Shown: piece by piece, positions 56,457-64,000 of the stretch
Numbering within the stretch: position 1 is the stretch's first letter
Layout of the letters: every line of letters starts with the position of its first letter
DNA from: Actinomycetota bacterium
GTDB lineage: Bacteria; Actinomycetota; Acidimicrobiia; Spongiisociales; UBA4744
Assembly (NCBI GenBank): GCA_013152275.1
Contig: JAADGS010000073.1
Location: forward strand, 20,780 to 84,779
DNA: 64,000 nucleotides
Reading direction: 5' to 3'
The notes under the pieces: generated by a model
What the model was told of the DNA's origin: nothing
Databases searched by the model: none
What the model saw: the letters and a program-made list of their open reading frames with translations, nothing else
Program-made: the position numbers and the translations under genes

Positions 56457-58427
56457 ATGGCTGGCTCGCTACGCCCGGAAGACGTCACCGCCAAGTCGTT
56501 CAAGTCCGGATGGCGGGGCTACGAAACGGGTGCCGTCGATGCGTTCCTCCGTGAGGTCTTCGCAACGCTGACCGCTCTGCAGAGTGAGAACGAGCAGTTC
56601 CGTGACCGGCTTCGCAGACTTGGCGACCGTGACCTTCATGCGGAGTTCGATCAGGTGTCCGCCGAGGTTGGCGAGCTACTCCAGAGTGCAAGGGAAACCG
56701 CCGAAGGGATGCGATTCAGAGCCTCGGTCGACGCGGAGCAGATCGTTGGTGAGGCCCGCGACGACGCGGTGAAGGTTCGCCAGGACGCGTGGAACGAAGG
56801 TTCGGCGCTGCTCGAAGCATGCCAGGAGGAGGCCGACGCGCTCGTAGAAAGGGCCAAACGCGACTCCCTGGCGATCATCAGCGATGCAGAGCGTGACGCT
56901 CACCGAATTGCCGTCAAGGCGCGCAAGGACTCCGAAGAGACGATCCGAGGAGCCAAGGTGCAGGCCGATCAGCTCGTCGTCGACGCCCGTTTGCACCGTG
57001 ACGAGCTGATCCGTGAAGGCGAAGCCGAGAGAGCAGCGGCCCAGGAGAGGGTTGCGGTCCTCATGCAGCGTCGAACTGAGCTGCTCGCAGAGATCGAATC
57101 GCTGCAGTCCAAGATCAATGAACTCCGTGCCGAGCTCGAGGAACGGCGTGCCGAGATCGGAAAAGCTCGAGCAGCAGATATCTCCAGTGTGAAGGTGCTG
57201 CCCGGCCCTGTTGGCAGGGGAGATGCAGAGACGTCACGGACGTCCGAGGCTCGGCACGGCGACGGAGAGACATCACAGACCGGCGAAGGCTGGCACGAAG
57301 GTGAGGATACGGTTCGCATCGTTCGACCACCGAGACGTTTGAAAACGCCGACCGGAGAAATCGATGCGGAGGCGATGGCCGCGGAGGTGCGAAAGCTTCG
57401 CCAACCGCCCGAACCGAAGCAACCGGAACCGATCGTAGAGACTGCCGAGATCGTAGAGACCGTCGAGACCGTCGAGACCGTAGAGACTGCCGGGACCGTC
57501 GAGATCGTAGAGACTGCCGGGACCGTCGAGACCGTAGAGACCGTCGAGACTGCCGGGACCGTCGAGACCGCACCAACTTCCGAAGTGCCGGTACCACCAG
57601 AGGCGTCCGAGGTCACGCCGGTCGGTGAGGAAACCACGGGCGTGTCGGCCGGGATCGACGAGTTGTTCGCCAGGCTTCGCTCGGAGTCGGAGACCGCACC
57701 CCAGGTCGACCAGGCGGCGAAGGAGATTCCTGCCCGTCCGAAGCCGGCGGAGCCTTCCATACAGCTCGAGCAGGAGGCACGCTCGGTGCCCACGATCGAT
57801 CCGTTCGAGTTGCGGGACCGTCTCCTCTTGCCCATCACCAACAAGACCCTTCGGACGTTGAAGCGGAGCCTCACCGAAGCGCAGAACATTGCTCTCGATG
57901 AGCTGCGGGTTCAAGAGGCCGCGTGGAAGCCGGACCTCGACAGGCTCGAGGTGGCGATCACCGGTGACCTCGAGGAACTGCTGCGCCGTGCCGTGTCGGC
58001 GGGGTGGGCCGGCGCCGGGCGGCTCCTCGAGAGCGAGATCGAAGAGGCCGACGTGCACATCGAGAGTTCCGCAGGGCACGACTTTGCGGCAGCGATCACC
58101 GACGGTGTGCGCAGCGCCCTCGACGGTGCCGGCGAGGGACCGCGCCGACGCGCCGCCGCGATCTCCAGGGTCTACCGGGCGTGGCGGGTCGATGAGGCCG
58201 AACGACAGGTACGTTTGCTGGCCATCGGCGCCTATCACGACGGGCTGATCGGAGCGCTCGAGCAGGCCGGAGTGCAGCAGGTGCGGTGGGTGTTGACCGG
58301 CCGGGGATGTGTGACGTGCAGGGCACTTGCCGAGGCCGGTCCGGTCGAGCCGGGAGCAGCGTTCGCATCGGGCCCGAAACGGCCACCGGCGCACGAGTCG
58401 TGCGAGTGCACCCTTCTGCCCGTGTGA
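56457..58427 (+). CDS. DivIVA-like coiled-coil protein with phage-head-morphogenesis-like C-terminus
   Basis: The 656-residue protein starts with LRPEDVTAKSFKSGWRGYETGAVDAFLREV, the DivIVA N-terminal membrane-curvature domain (LTPxDIxxKxFxxxxRGYdxxEVDxFL). A long coiled coil follows (residues about 35-240), then a linker with runs of Glu-Thr-Val (about 320-375). The C-terminal region from about 440 onward is helical. It ends in C618-x2-C621...PPAH646-x2-C649-x-C651-TLLPV. That Cys/His pattern with a CxC-TLLPV end is how the Mu gpF/SPP1 gp7 head-morphogenesis domain finishes in phages. DivIVA proteins mark poles and septa. Whether the C-terminus is a true relative or a convergent metal knuckle needs a profile search. 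Confidence 0.7.
   Translation: MAGSLRPEDVTAKSFKSGWRGYETGAVDAFLREVFATLTALQSENEQFRDRLRRLGDRDLHAEFDQVSAEVGELLQSARETAEGMRFRASVDAEQIVGEARDDAVKVRQDAWNEGSALLEACQEEADALVERAKRDSLAIISDAERDAHRIAVKARKDSEETIRGAKVQADQLVVDARLHRDELIREGEAERAAAQERVAVLMQRRTELLAEIESLQSKINELRAELEERRAEIGKARAADISSVKVLPGPVGRGDAETSRTSEARHGDGETSQTGEGWHEGEDTVRIVRPPRRLKTPTGEIDAEAMAAEVRKLRQPPEPKQPEPIVETAEIVETVETVETVETAGTVEIVETAGTVETVETVETAGTVETAPTSEVPVPPEASEVTPVGEETTGVSAGIDELFARLRSESETAPQVDQAAKEIPARPKPAEPSIQLEQEARSVPTIDPFELRDRLLLPITNKTLRTLKRSLTEAQNIALDELRVQEAAWKPDLDRLEVAITGDLEELLRRAVSAGWAGAGRLLESEIEEADVHIESSAGHDFAAAITDGVRSALDGAGEGPRRRAAAISRVYRAWRVDEAERQVRLLAIGAYHDGLIGALEQAGVQQVRWVLTGRGCVTCRALAEAGPVEPGAAFASGPKRPPAHESCECTLLPV
57430..57575 (+). 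repeat. In-frame short tandem repeats coding for Glu-Thr-Val runs
   Basis: Nine-base units of the type GTCGAGACC/GTAGAGACC/GCCGGGACC alternate about 14 times, keeping the reading frame. The spelling is similar enough to allow slippage, so the linker length may vary between strains. Confidence 0.8.
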
Positions 58428-58455
58428 TCTAATCCGCCGTTAGAGTGGAGGACAC

Positions 58456-61269
58456 ATGATTCAACGAAACCCCACCCCGCGCCGGAGTCGGCGAGGGCTT
58501 ACCTTTTTCATCTTCGTCGGGTTCGTCTTACTCCTGGCATTACGAGGCTTGGCCACGTTCTGGACCGATCTGTTGTGGTTCCGATCTGTAAACCTCGCTT
58601 CGGTGTGGGAGACGCTCATTCTCTTCAAGGTGATTCCCGCCGCCATCGGATCGGTGATTGCGTTCCTGATGCTCTGGACGAACGTGCTCATCGCCGACCG
58701 CCTCTCACCCCGGTTCCGGCTTTTCGACATGGCTCCCGAAGAGGAGTTCGTCGAGCGCATGCAGGAGTGGATCGAACCTCGGATTCGCAAGGTACGGTTG
58801 GGGGCATCGGCAGTGTTCGGCGTGCTTGTCGGTGTGAGCGCCGCCGGCTGGTGGGACAACATACTGCGCTATCTCAACCGCAGCTCATTCGGGCTGGCGG
58901 ACCCGATTCTCGGCAAGGACGTTTCGTTCTACGTCTTCAAGCTGCCGCTGTACCGGGACCTGTTCGGTTGGGCGTTCCAGCTGATGCTTCTCACGACGCT
59001 GCTCGTTGGGGCAATGCACTACCTCAACGGTGGTATCCGGCTGCTCCCCGGCAGGGCGCCGCGAGTATCCGCCGGCGTTCGGGCGCATCTGTCGGTGCTG
59101 CTGGCCGTGATCGCGATCCTCAAGGCGGTCGGCTACCGGCTCGATGCATATCAGCTGTTGTACTCGCCCCGGGGGATTGTGTATGGGGCCAGTTTTACCG
59201 ACGTCAAGGCACAACTGCCCGCCTTGACGCTGCTCTCACTCATTTCCCTGTTTGCCGCCGGTCTTTTGCTGTGGAACATTCACAGTCGCGGCTGGACCCT
59301 GCCTGCCGTCGCAGTTGGAGGCTGGCTGGTGATGTCGATCATCGTCGGAGGAATCATTCCGGCTGCGGTGCAGCGGTTCCGGGTGGAACCCGCCGAGCAG
59401 ATACTCGAGAAGCCGTACATCGAGAACGGCATCACCTTCACACGCCAGGCCTACGGCCTCAATAACGTTGAGGTGCGTCAGTTCGCCGCGTCGCCGAATC
59501 TGACACTCGACGATATCGAGAACAACCGGCCGACGGTCGACAACATCAAGTTGTGGGACGCGGCGGTGCTCACCGACACGTACACCCAGCTGCAGGAGAT
59601 CAGGACCTATTACGGACTCAACGATGTCGATGTCGATCGGTACATGATCAACGGTGCGCTCACGCAGACGATGATCGCCGGGCGCGAACTCGACGAGGCC
59701 GCCGATGTCATCTCCGGATGGGTGAACGAACATCTCGTCTACACCCACGGATTCGGTGCGGTCCTGAGTCCCGCCAACGCGGTTGACGAGCAAGGCCAGC
59801 CGGTGTTCCTCGTCCAGGACGTTCCCCCTGTGGCGAGCGACCCGAGTCTCAATATCACCCAGCCGCGGATCTACTTCGGAGACACCTACTCGGATCGGTT
59901 CCTCATCGTCGGGACCAAGCAGAAGGAAGTCGACTTTCCGCTGACCCAGGAAGGTGAGTCGGTCGCTCGTAACACGTATGGCGGGTCCGGTGGTGTACCG
60001 ATCGGCAGCATGTTCAACCGCGCTGCGTTCGCGCTGCGCTACTCGGATCTGAACACGGTGATCTCGAATCAGCTCACCACAGACTCGAAGACGCTGATGA
60101 TTCGCAACGTCTCCGCTCGTCTGCGCACCGCCGCACCGTTCCTGCGGGTGGACTCGGACCCGTACCTGGTCGATGTCGGCGGACGGCTCATCTGGGTCGT
60201 CGACATGTACACGGTGTCGGATGCGTACCCGTACGCGGAGCCGGCGTCGATCAACCGACTCGGTATCGGCGCGGGGACGTTGCCGAACAAGTTCAACTAC
60301 GTGCGCAATACGGTGAAGGCGACCGTCGATGCGTATGACGGCACGATGCGGTTCTACGTCGTCGACGACAGTGACCCGATCATCCGCGCCTATCGGGCTG
60401 CGTTCCCGGATTTGTTCTCCGACGGGTCCACGATGCCGGAGGATCTCGTGGCGCATCTGCGCTATCCGGAGGATCTGTTCCGTGTACAGAGTGACATGTA
60501 CCTGCGGTTCCACATGACCGAACCCGACGTGTTCTACAACAGTGAGGACGAGTGGGAAGAACCGCTCGACCCGTCCAACGCAGGAAACCAGGACAAGCTT
60601 CGTGGCGAGTACCTCGATCCGACGTGGGCCAGGCCGATGCTGCCGTACTACCTGCTGATGCGTCTTCCCGAAGAACAGCGGCTCTCCTACCTCATCCTGC
60701 AACCGTTCCTGCCGGTCGAGCGTCCGAACATGGCCTCGTTCCTCATCGCGAAGTCGGGTCCTGAGGACTACGGCAAACTGATCGACTATCGCCTGCCCCG
60801 CACCGGGTTCGTCGACGGGCCCAACCAGGTCGACGCACGTATCGATCAGAACCCGCAGGTGTCCCAGCAGATCACGCTGTGGAACCAGCAGGGATCGAAG
60901 GTGATTCGGGGCGATCTGCTCGTGGTGCCGATCGAATCGTCACTCCTGTACATTCAGCCGGTCTATCTGCAGGCTGCAAAGGTGCCCCTGCCGCAATTCA
61001 AGCGGGTCGTTGCGGTGTTCAACGAAGAAGTTGTGATGCGTAAGACCCTGGCCGAGGCGCTCCAAGACCTGTTTGCGGGCGGGGAGACGTCTGCTACTTC
61101 CACTGAACCGGTTGGCGACCAGACGGCACCCGATCTGCTCGACCAGGCCGCCGAGGCGTTCTCTCAGGCGGAGACCGCGCTGCGGGCGGGGGATCTGGGG
61201 ACCTATCAGGCCAAGATCGAAGAGGCCAGGGGGCTCATCGAGCAGGCGAGGAAGCTGCTCGGCGGCTGA
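58456..61269 (+). CDS. UPF0182 family membrane protein
   Basis: The 937-residue protein has seven hydrophobic helices in its first third (to about residue 310). A large extracytoplasmic domain follows, with YGLNNVEVRQFAASPNLT, NIKLWDAAVLTDTYTQLQEIRTYY and PRIYFGDTYSDRFLIVGT, the conserved UPF0182 blocks. A Gln/Ala-rich helical tail ends the protein. The family is widespread in actinobacteria and cyanobacteria and has no established function. TGGAGG stands 7 bases before the ATG. The gene follows the DivIVA-like gene by 28 bases and may be cotranscribed with it. Confidence 0.93.
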   Translation: MIQRNPTPRRSRRGLTFFIFVGFVLLLALRGLATFWTDLLWFRSVNLASVWETLILFKVIPAAIGSVIAFLMLWTNVLIADRLSPRFRLFDMAPEEEFVERMQEWIEPRIRKVRLGASAVFGVLVGVSAAGWWDNILRYLNRSSFGLADPILGKDVSFYVFKLPLYRDLFGWAFQLMLLTTLLVGAMHYLNGGIRLLPGRAPRVSAGVRAHLSVLLAVIAILKAVGYRLDAYQLLYSPRGIVYGASFTDVKAQLPALTLLSLISLFAAGLLLWNIHSRGWTLPAVAVGGWLVMSIIVGGIIPAAVQRFRVEPAEQILEKPYIENGITFTRQAYGLNNVEVRQFAASPNLTLDDIENNRPTVDNIKLWDAAVLTDTYTQLQEIRTYYGLNDVDVDRYMINGALTQTMIAGRELDEAADVISGWVNEHLVYTHGFGAVLSPANAVDEQGQPVFLVQDVPPVASDPSLNITQPRIYFGDTYSDRFLIVGTKQKEVDFPLTQEGESVARNTYGGSGGVPIGSMFNRAAFALRYSDLNTVISNQLTTDSKTLMIRNVSARLRTAAPFLRVDSDPYLVDVGGRLIWVVDMYTVSDAYPYAEPASINRLGIGAGTLPNKFNYVRNTVKATVDAYDGTMRFYVVDDSDPIIRAYRAAFPDLFSDGSTMPEDLVAHLRYPEDLFRVQSDMYLRFHMTEPDVFYNSEDEWEEPLDPSNAGNQDKLRGEYLDPTWARPMLPYYLLMRLPEEQRLSYLILQPFLPVERPNMASFLIAKSGPEDYGKLIDYRLPRTGFVDGPNQVDARIDQNPQVSQQITLWNQQGSKVIRGDLLVVPIESSLLYIQPVYLQAAKVPLPQFKRVVAVFNEEVVMRKTLAEALQDLFAGGETSATSTEPVGDQTAPDLLDQAAEAFSQAETALRAGDLGTYQAKIEEARGLIEQARKLLGG

Positions 61270-61276
61270 CCCCAAA

Positions 61277-61330
61277 CCGTTCTCGTGACGGTTGGGCCGG
61301 ATTAACCGCACGAGGCGTCACGAGAACAGG
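61277..61330. repeat. Intergenic palindromic repeat, family 2 (copy B)
   Basis: Arms CCGTTCTCGTGACG and CGTCACGAGAACAGG enclose 25 bases. The arms match copy A at 34272, and both copies continue with TGGATG. It lies between two convergent stop codons (UPF0182 and the mtnB-like gene) and may terminate both. Confidence 0.8.
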
Positions 61331-61337
61331 TGGATGC

Positions 61338-61892
61338 TCACTCTTGCGCCATCAGGACGGCGTGCGCTGCCAGCTCGGCAAGCTCGAGCCGGTCGAACGC
61401 CTCATCGAGATCCGACCCGACGGCGACCACACCATGCCCGTACAGCAGCACGATGACCGCCCCGTCGGCAACGGCTGCACCGACGGCTCGACCGAGCTCT
61501 TCACTGCCGCTGGGAGCAAAGTCGACGGTGGCGAAGAGGCCGACCGCTTCGGCGAGTTCAGGGAGCCGTGCAGTGAGGTCGAGTTCGCGCAGGCCTGCAG
61601 CGATGAGCGCCGGTGCGTGGGCGTGAAGAACCGCCCCGACGTCGGGATTCGCAAGGTATGCGGCGCGATGAAGCGGGAGTTCGGTGCTGGCCCGAGTCGA
61701 CGTCTCGTCCGAGTCGAGCCGAACGGCGACGAGGTCGGTCGGGCGGAGGGTGTCCTTGCGGGTGCCGCGAGGGGTGATGAGGATCGTGTCGGCGATCCGC
61801 GCCGACAGGTTGCCGGCGCGTCCGGCGATCAGACCGGCACCGTGCATGCTCTTGCCGATACGGCAGATCCCGGAGCGGATGTCGTACCTCAT
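61338..61892 (-). CDS. Class II aldolase/adducin family protein, MtnB-like
   Basis: The 184-residue zinc enzyme has AGRAGNLSARI, ILITPRGTRKD, the catalytic/metal block TELPLHRAAY, VLHAHAPA with two His ligands, and LLYGHGVVAVG with the third. The family includes fuculose-phosphate aldolase, ribulose-5-phosphate epimerase and methylthioribulose-1-phosphate dehydratase. Because its start overlaps the mtnA stop (ATGA), a role in methionine salvage after MtnA (MtnB step or a related aldolase of the MTR-1-P shunt) is the best guess. Confidence 0.82.
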   Translation of the reverse strand: MRYDIRSGICRIGKSMHGAGLIAGRAGNLSARIADTILITPRGTRKDTLRPTDLVAVRLDSDETSTRASTELPLHRAAYLANPDVGAVLHAHAPALIAAGLRELDLTARLPELAEAVGLFATVDFAPSGSEELGRAVGAAVADGAVIVLLYGHGVVAVGSDLDEAFDRLELAELAAHAVLMAQE

Positions 61893-62920
61893 GGGAGGGT
61901 CTGCTCGAACGGTGGCGTGGCGATGCCCATCTCGGTGACGATCCCGGTGATCAGTGCGGCAGGAGTGACGTCGAATGCCGGATTCCAGACGTCGGCGGTC
62001 TCCGGGGCGGTGAGCGTCCCGAACCCACGGCGGACTTCGTCGGCGGAGCGCTGCTCGATGGGGATGTCCTCGCCGGTCGGTGTGGCGTGATCGATCGTGG
62101 AGGTGGGGGCGAACGAGTAGAAGGGAATGCCGTGGTGGCGGGCGAGGACGGCGAGCGGGTAGGTGCCGATCTTGTTGGCGACGTCACCATTTGCGGCGAT
62201 CCGGTCGGCGCCGACGAAGACGACATCGGGCGGTTGGCGGCTGAACAGGGCACCGGCCATCGAGTCGGTGATGACGGTGACGTCGATGCCCGCCTGGTCG
62301 AGTTCCCATGCGGTGAGACGGCTGCCTTGGAGGAGCGGACGGGTCTCGTCGGCGTAGACGTGAATGGCCCAGCCACGTTCATGGGCGAGATAGATGGGGG
62401 CGAGGGCCGTGCCGATACCGCCGGTGGCGAGTGCCCCGGTGTTGCAGTGCGTGTGCACGGTGGCACCGTCGCGCAGGAGCGTGAGGCCGTGCTCGCCGAT
62501 GCGCCGGCACATGGAGCGGTCTTCGTCGTGGATGGCGGCGGCCTCGTCGGTGAGAGCTTGGGCGAGGTCGTCGGGCCGGTGGGAGACGACGGATCGCATA
62601 CGGTCGATCGCCCAGGTGAGGTTGACGGCGGTGGGGCGGGTGACGGCGAGGCGGTCCGCCCACCGGTCGACGGCGCCGGCGAGAGCGGCCTGATCGAGGC
62701 GGCCGGCGGCCTGGTTGGCCAGCGCGGCGATGCCCATGGCGGCGGTGATGCCGATCAGCGGTGCGCCCCGCACACGAAGCGAGACGATCGCTTCTGCGAT
62801 CTCCTCGACGGTTTCGAGTTGCTGCTCTTGTCGCCGTTGAGGCAGCAGGGTCTGATCGAGGATGATCAGGGCCGTGCGGCCGTCGGCCCAGCGAATGGTT
62901 GTGATGGGTTCGTGCGTCAC
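61889..62920 (-). CDS. mtnA: S-methyl-5-thioribose-1-phosphate isomerase
   Basis: MtnA converts methylthioribose-1-phosphate to methylthioribulose-1-phosphate in methionine salvage. The 343-residue protein has SLRVRGAPLIGITAAMG, the catalytic Cys in VHTHCNTGALATGG and the catalytic Asp in VFVGADRIAANGDVANKIGTY. Eukaryotic eIF2B-like relatives share the fold, but length and motifs fit MtnA. The start is GTG 62920, because TAGGGT ends 7 bases upstream; the open frame to 62980 runs almost to the tRNA and lacks support. Confidence 0.92.
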   Translation of the reverse strand: MTHEPITTIRWADGRTALIILDQTLLPQRRQEQQLETVEEIAEAIVSLRVRGAPLIGITAAMGIAALANQAAGRLDQAALAGAVDRWADRLAVTRPTAVNLTWAIDRMRSVVSHRPDDLAQALTDEAAAIHDEDRSMCRRIGEHGLTLLRDGATVHTHCNTGALATGGIGTALAPIYLAHERGWAIHVYADETRPLLQGSRLTAWELDQAGIDVTVITDSMAGALFSRQPPDVVFVGADRIAANGDVANKIGTYPLAVLARHHGIPFYSFAPTSTIDHATPTGEDIPIEQRSADEVRRGFGTLTAPETADVWNPAFDVTPAALITGIVTEMGIATPPFEQTLP

Positions 62921-62927
62921 GGTTGCG

Positions 62928-62933
62928 ACCCTA
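62928..62933 (-). promoter_or_regulatory. -10 box of leaderless promoter for mtnA
   Basis: TAGGGT on the minus strand is 7 bases before the GTG at 62920. Confidence 0.45.
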
Positions 62934-62992
62934 GTAGCTGCCTGGTGCGCCTTTGCGGTTGCCCCGGCGGGCGCGTACACTCACCGCTGCGA

Positions 62993-63066
<74 letters not shown>

Positions 63067-63104
63067 CGAACGAAATCCCCGGTCAGACGTGTGCCTGGCC
63101 GGGG

Positions 63105-63179
63105 CTTCTACCGTCTCGCGGCGGTCTTCTACCGTGGCTTCTACCGTTTGGCGGTGCTCTTCTACCGTCGCTTCTACCG
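63105..63179. repeat. 33-bp direct repeats beside the integrase remnant
   Basis: The 9-mer CTTCTACCG occurs five times at 63105, 63126, 63138, 63159 and 63171, with strictly alternating 21/12-base spacing, i.e. 33-bp units 63105-63137 and 63138-63170 plus a partial third. They lie between the tRNA 3' end and the integrase stop, where phage or ICE arm-type integrase sites usually are. Confidence 0.75.
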
Positions 63180-64000
63180 GCCGTTGGCGATCAGCCTCTC
63201 GAAGACGCGTGCCGCTTGGGCTTGCGTGCCAAGCAGGACGTGTTGGTAGGTGTCGATGGTGAACGCCGGGTTGTTTGACGGGGACGCCTTCTTTGATCAG
63301 CAGGGTGCCGTGGGTGTGGCGGAGGTCATGGAGTCGGATCTTGGGGGCGCCGGCCTGAGCGACGATCCGTTCGAAGGCCTGGGAGATCGAGTGGGGTGGA
63401 TCGGGTTGCCCTCGACGTCGGCGAACACCCATCGGGTTGGTTCGATCCCCGCGGCGTTCCGTTCGGCTTGCTGCCACGCCTTGAGGGCGGAGAGGACCTT
63501 GACGGTGGTCGCGTCGAGGTCGACCGCGCGCCGCGAGTTGCTGGTCTTGCCTCGTGAGCCATAGAGATCGTAACCGACGGACACGAGGCCCCGGTTGACC
63601 GAGAGGGTGGCGGCGTCGAGGTCGACATCCGTCCATTGCAGGCCGAGGAGTTCGCTGCGGCGCAGCCCGGTGGTGGCGAGAAGCCACAGGGCGGGAAACA
63701 GCCGGTGGCCGGCGGCTTGGCGCAGAAACGCCTGGAGTTCGGGGGCTGTCCAGGCCTGCTGTTCCACCTTGGGGATCGACCGCATCTTGGGGGCGTGAGC
63801 AACGAGCGCCACGTCTCAAGACACAATGCCGCGGCGTACGGCGTCGTTGAGGGCACCCCGGATGATCAGATGCAGCTCCAGCACCGTCTTGGGGGCCGAC
63901 GGCCGGGTGTCGTCGGTGGGATGCAGCTTGGAGTCATACAGCGCCTCGAGGTGATCGGGTCGGAGTCGACGGATCGGGACCCTGCCGAGGGTGGGGAGGA
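63174..64000 (-). pseudogene. Tyrosine recombinase/integrase pseudogene (5' end outside window)
   Basis: Read on the minus strand, the sequence encodes a phage-type integrase: SAM-like core-binding end (VLELHLIIRGALNDAVRRG), PKMRSIPKVEQQAWTAPELQAFL, the first catalytic Arg in ATTGLRRSELLGLQW, HDLRHTHGTLL with the His-x-x-Arg, and IDTYQHVLLGTQ with the catalytic Tyr. It is broken three times: a TGA at 63816-63818 in place of a sense codon, a one-base loss in the G-run at 63393-63396, and a deletion of roughly 26 bases near 63272 that removes the expected LGH box. The last two losses together restore the frame. The product cannot be active. Confidence 0.88.

Noticed and set aside
57430..57575. 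Sign of a recent insertion in the DivIVA-like gene
   Set aside because: The repeat keeps frame, has the same composition as its surroundings and encodes a plausible flexible linker, so replication slippage explains it.
56969..57889. Ser/Val/Thr-rich minus-strand frame
   Set aside because: It is the antisense shadow of the Glu-Thr-Val repeats in the DivIVA-like gene.

Overview
The window is GC-rich chromosomal DNA that reads as a high-GC actinomycete (Actinomycetota). The evidence is a WhiB iron-sulfur regulator, a DUF2342 zincin-like protein, a class E-type sortase, a UPF0182 membrane protein, a single-cytochrome (type B) succinate dehydrogenase, frequent GTG/TTG starts and many leaderless promoters of the form TANNNT-N6-9-RTG. 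A deep branch such as Acidimicrobiia is my guess and cannot be settled by eye. Almost all of it is ordinary vertically inherited chromosome; the only clear mobile remnant is a broken tyrosine integrase beside an initiator tRNA at the right edge.

Layout. 1-9.6 kb: the 3' end of a DUF2207-like membrane protein, an MFS transporter, a NIPSNAP-like protein, folD, icd, a small hypothetical, a coupled lipoprotein/secreted coiled-coil pair, a secreted zincin-like lipoprotein, mdh, an HU protein and an SCP2-like protein. 9.6-16.1 kb: a dapA-family lyase, then six TadE/TadG pseudopilin-like genes on the minus strand with no assembly machinery in view. 16.4-19.9 kb: sdhCAB. 20-25.6 kb: whiB, two poorly known proteins, tatA, peroxiredoxin, DUF2342, an HtrA-type protease and moaE. 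25.6-36.5 kb: a purine block, purD-E-C-S-Q-L-F-M on plus and purN-H on minus, with a YbaK-like protein between. 36.6-44.6 kb: an acyclic-terpene-utilisation-like (atu) catabolic cluster: enoyl-CoA hydratase, acyl-CoA carboxylase beta and alpha, AtuA, acyl-CoA dehydrogenase and a TetR regulator. 44.9-52.8 kb: enoyl-CoA hydratase and a Liv-type ABC importer with an embedded acyl-CoA synthetase. 52.9-61.3 kb: bioY, an orphan binding protein, a sortase, a PDZ-Lon protease, a DivIVA-like fusion protein and UPF0182. 61.3-64 kb: mtnB-like and mtnA, tRNA-fMet and the integrase pseudogene.

How the genes fit together. folD supplies one-carbon units to purN and purH. icd, mdh and sdhCAB are three TCA steps spread over 20 kb. 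The atu-like cluster carries two copies of the same 22-bp inverted repeat, one on the promoter of the carboxylase gene and one just before the acyl-CoA dehydrogenase, and the TetR gene closes the run, so a local repressor circuit is likely. The Liv importer plus ligase looks like an import-and-activate module for a carboxylic acid.

The least expected items are that operator pair; a DivIVA-like coiled-coil protein ending in a Cys/His motif like that of phage head-morphogenesis proteins; the TadE/TadG array; two families of intergenic palindromic repeats near gene 3' ends; and the integrase remnant with its 33-bp direct repeats. Work was by reading only; no database search was run.
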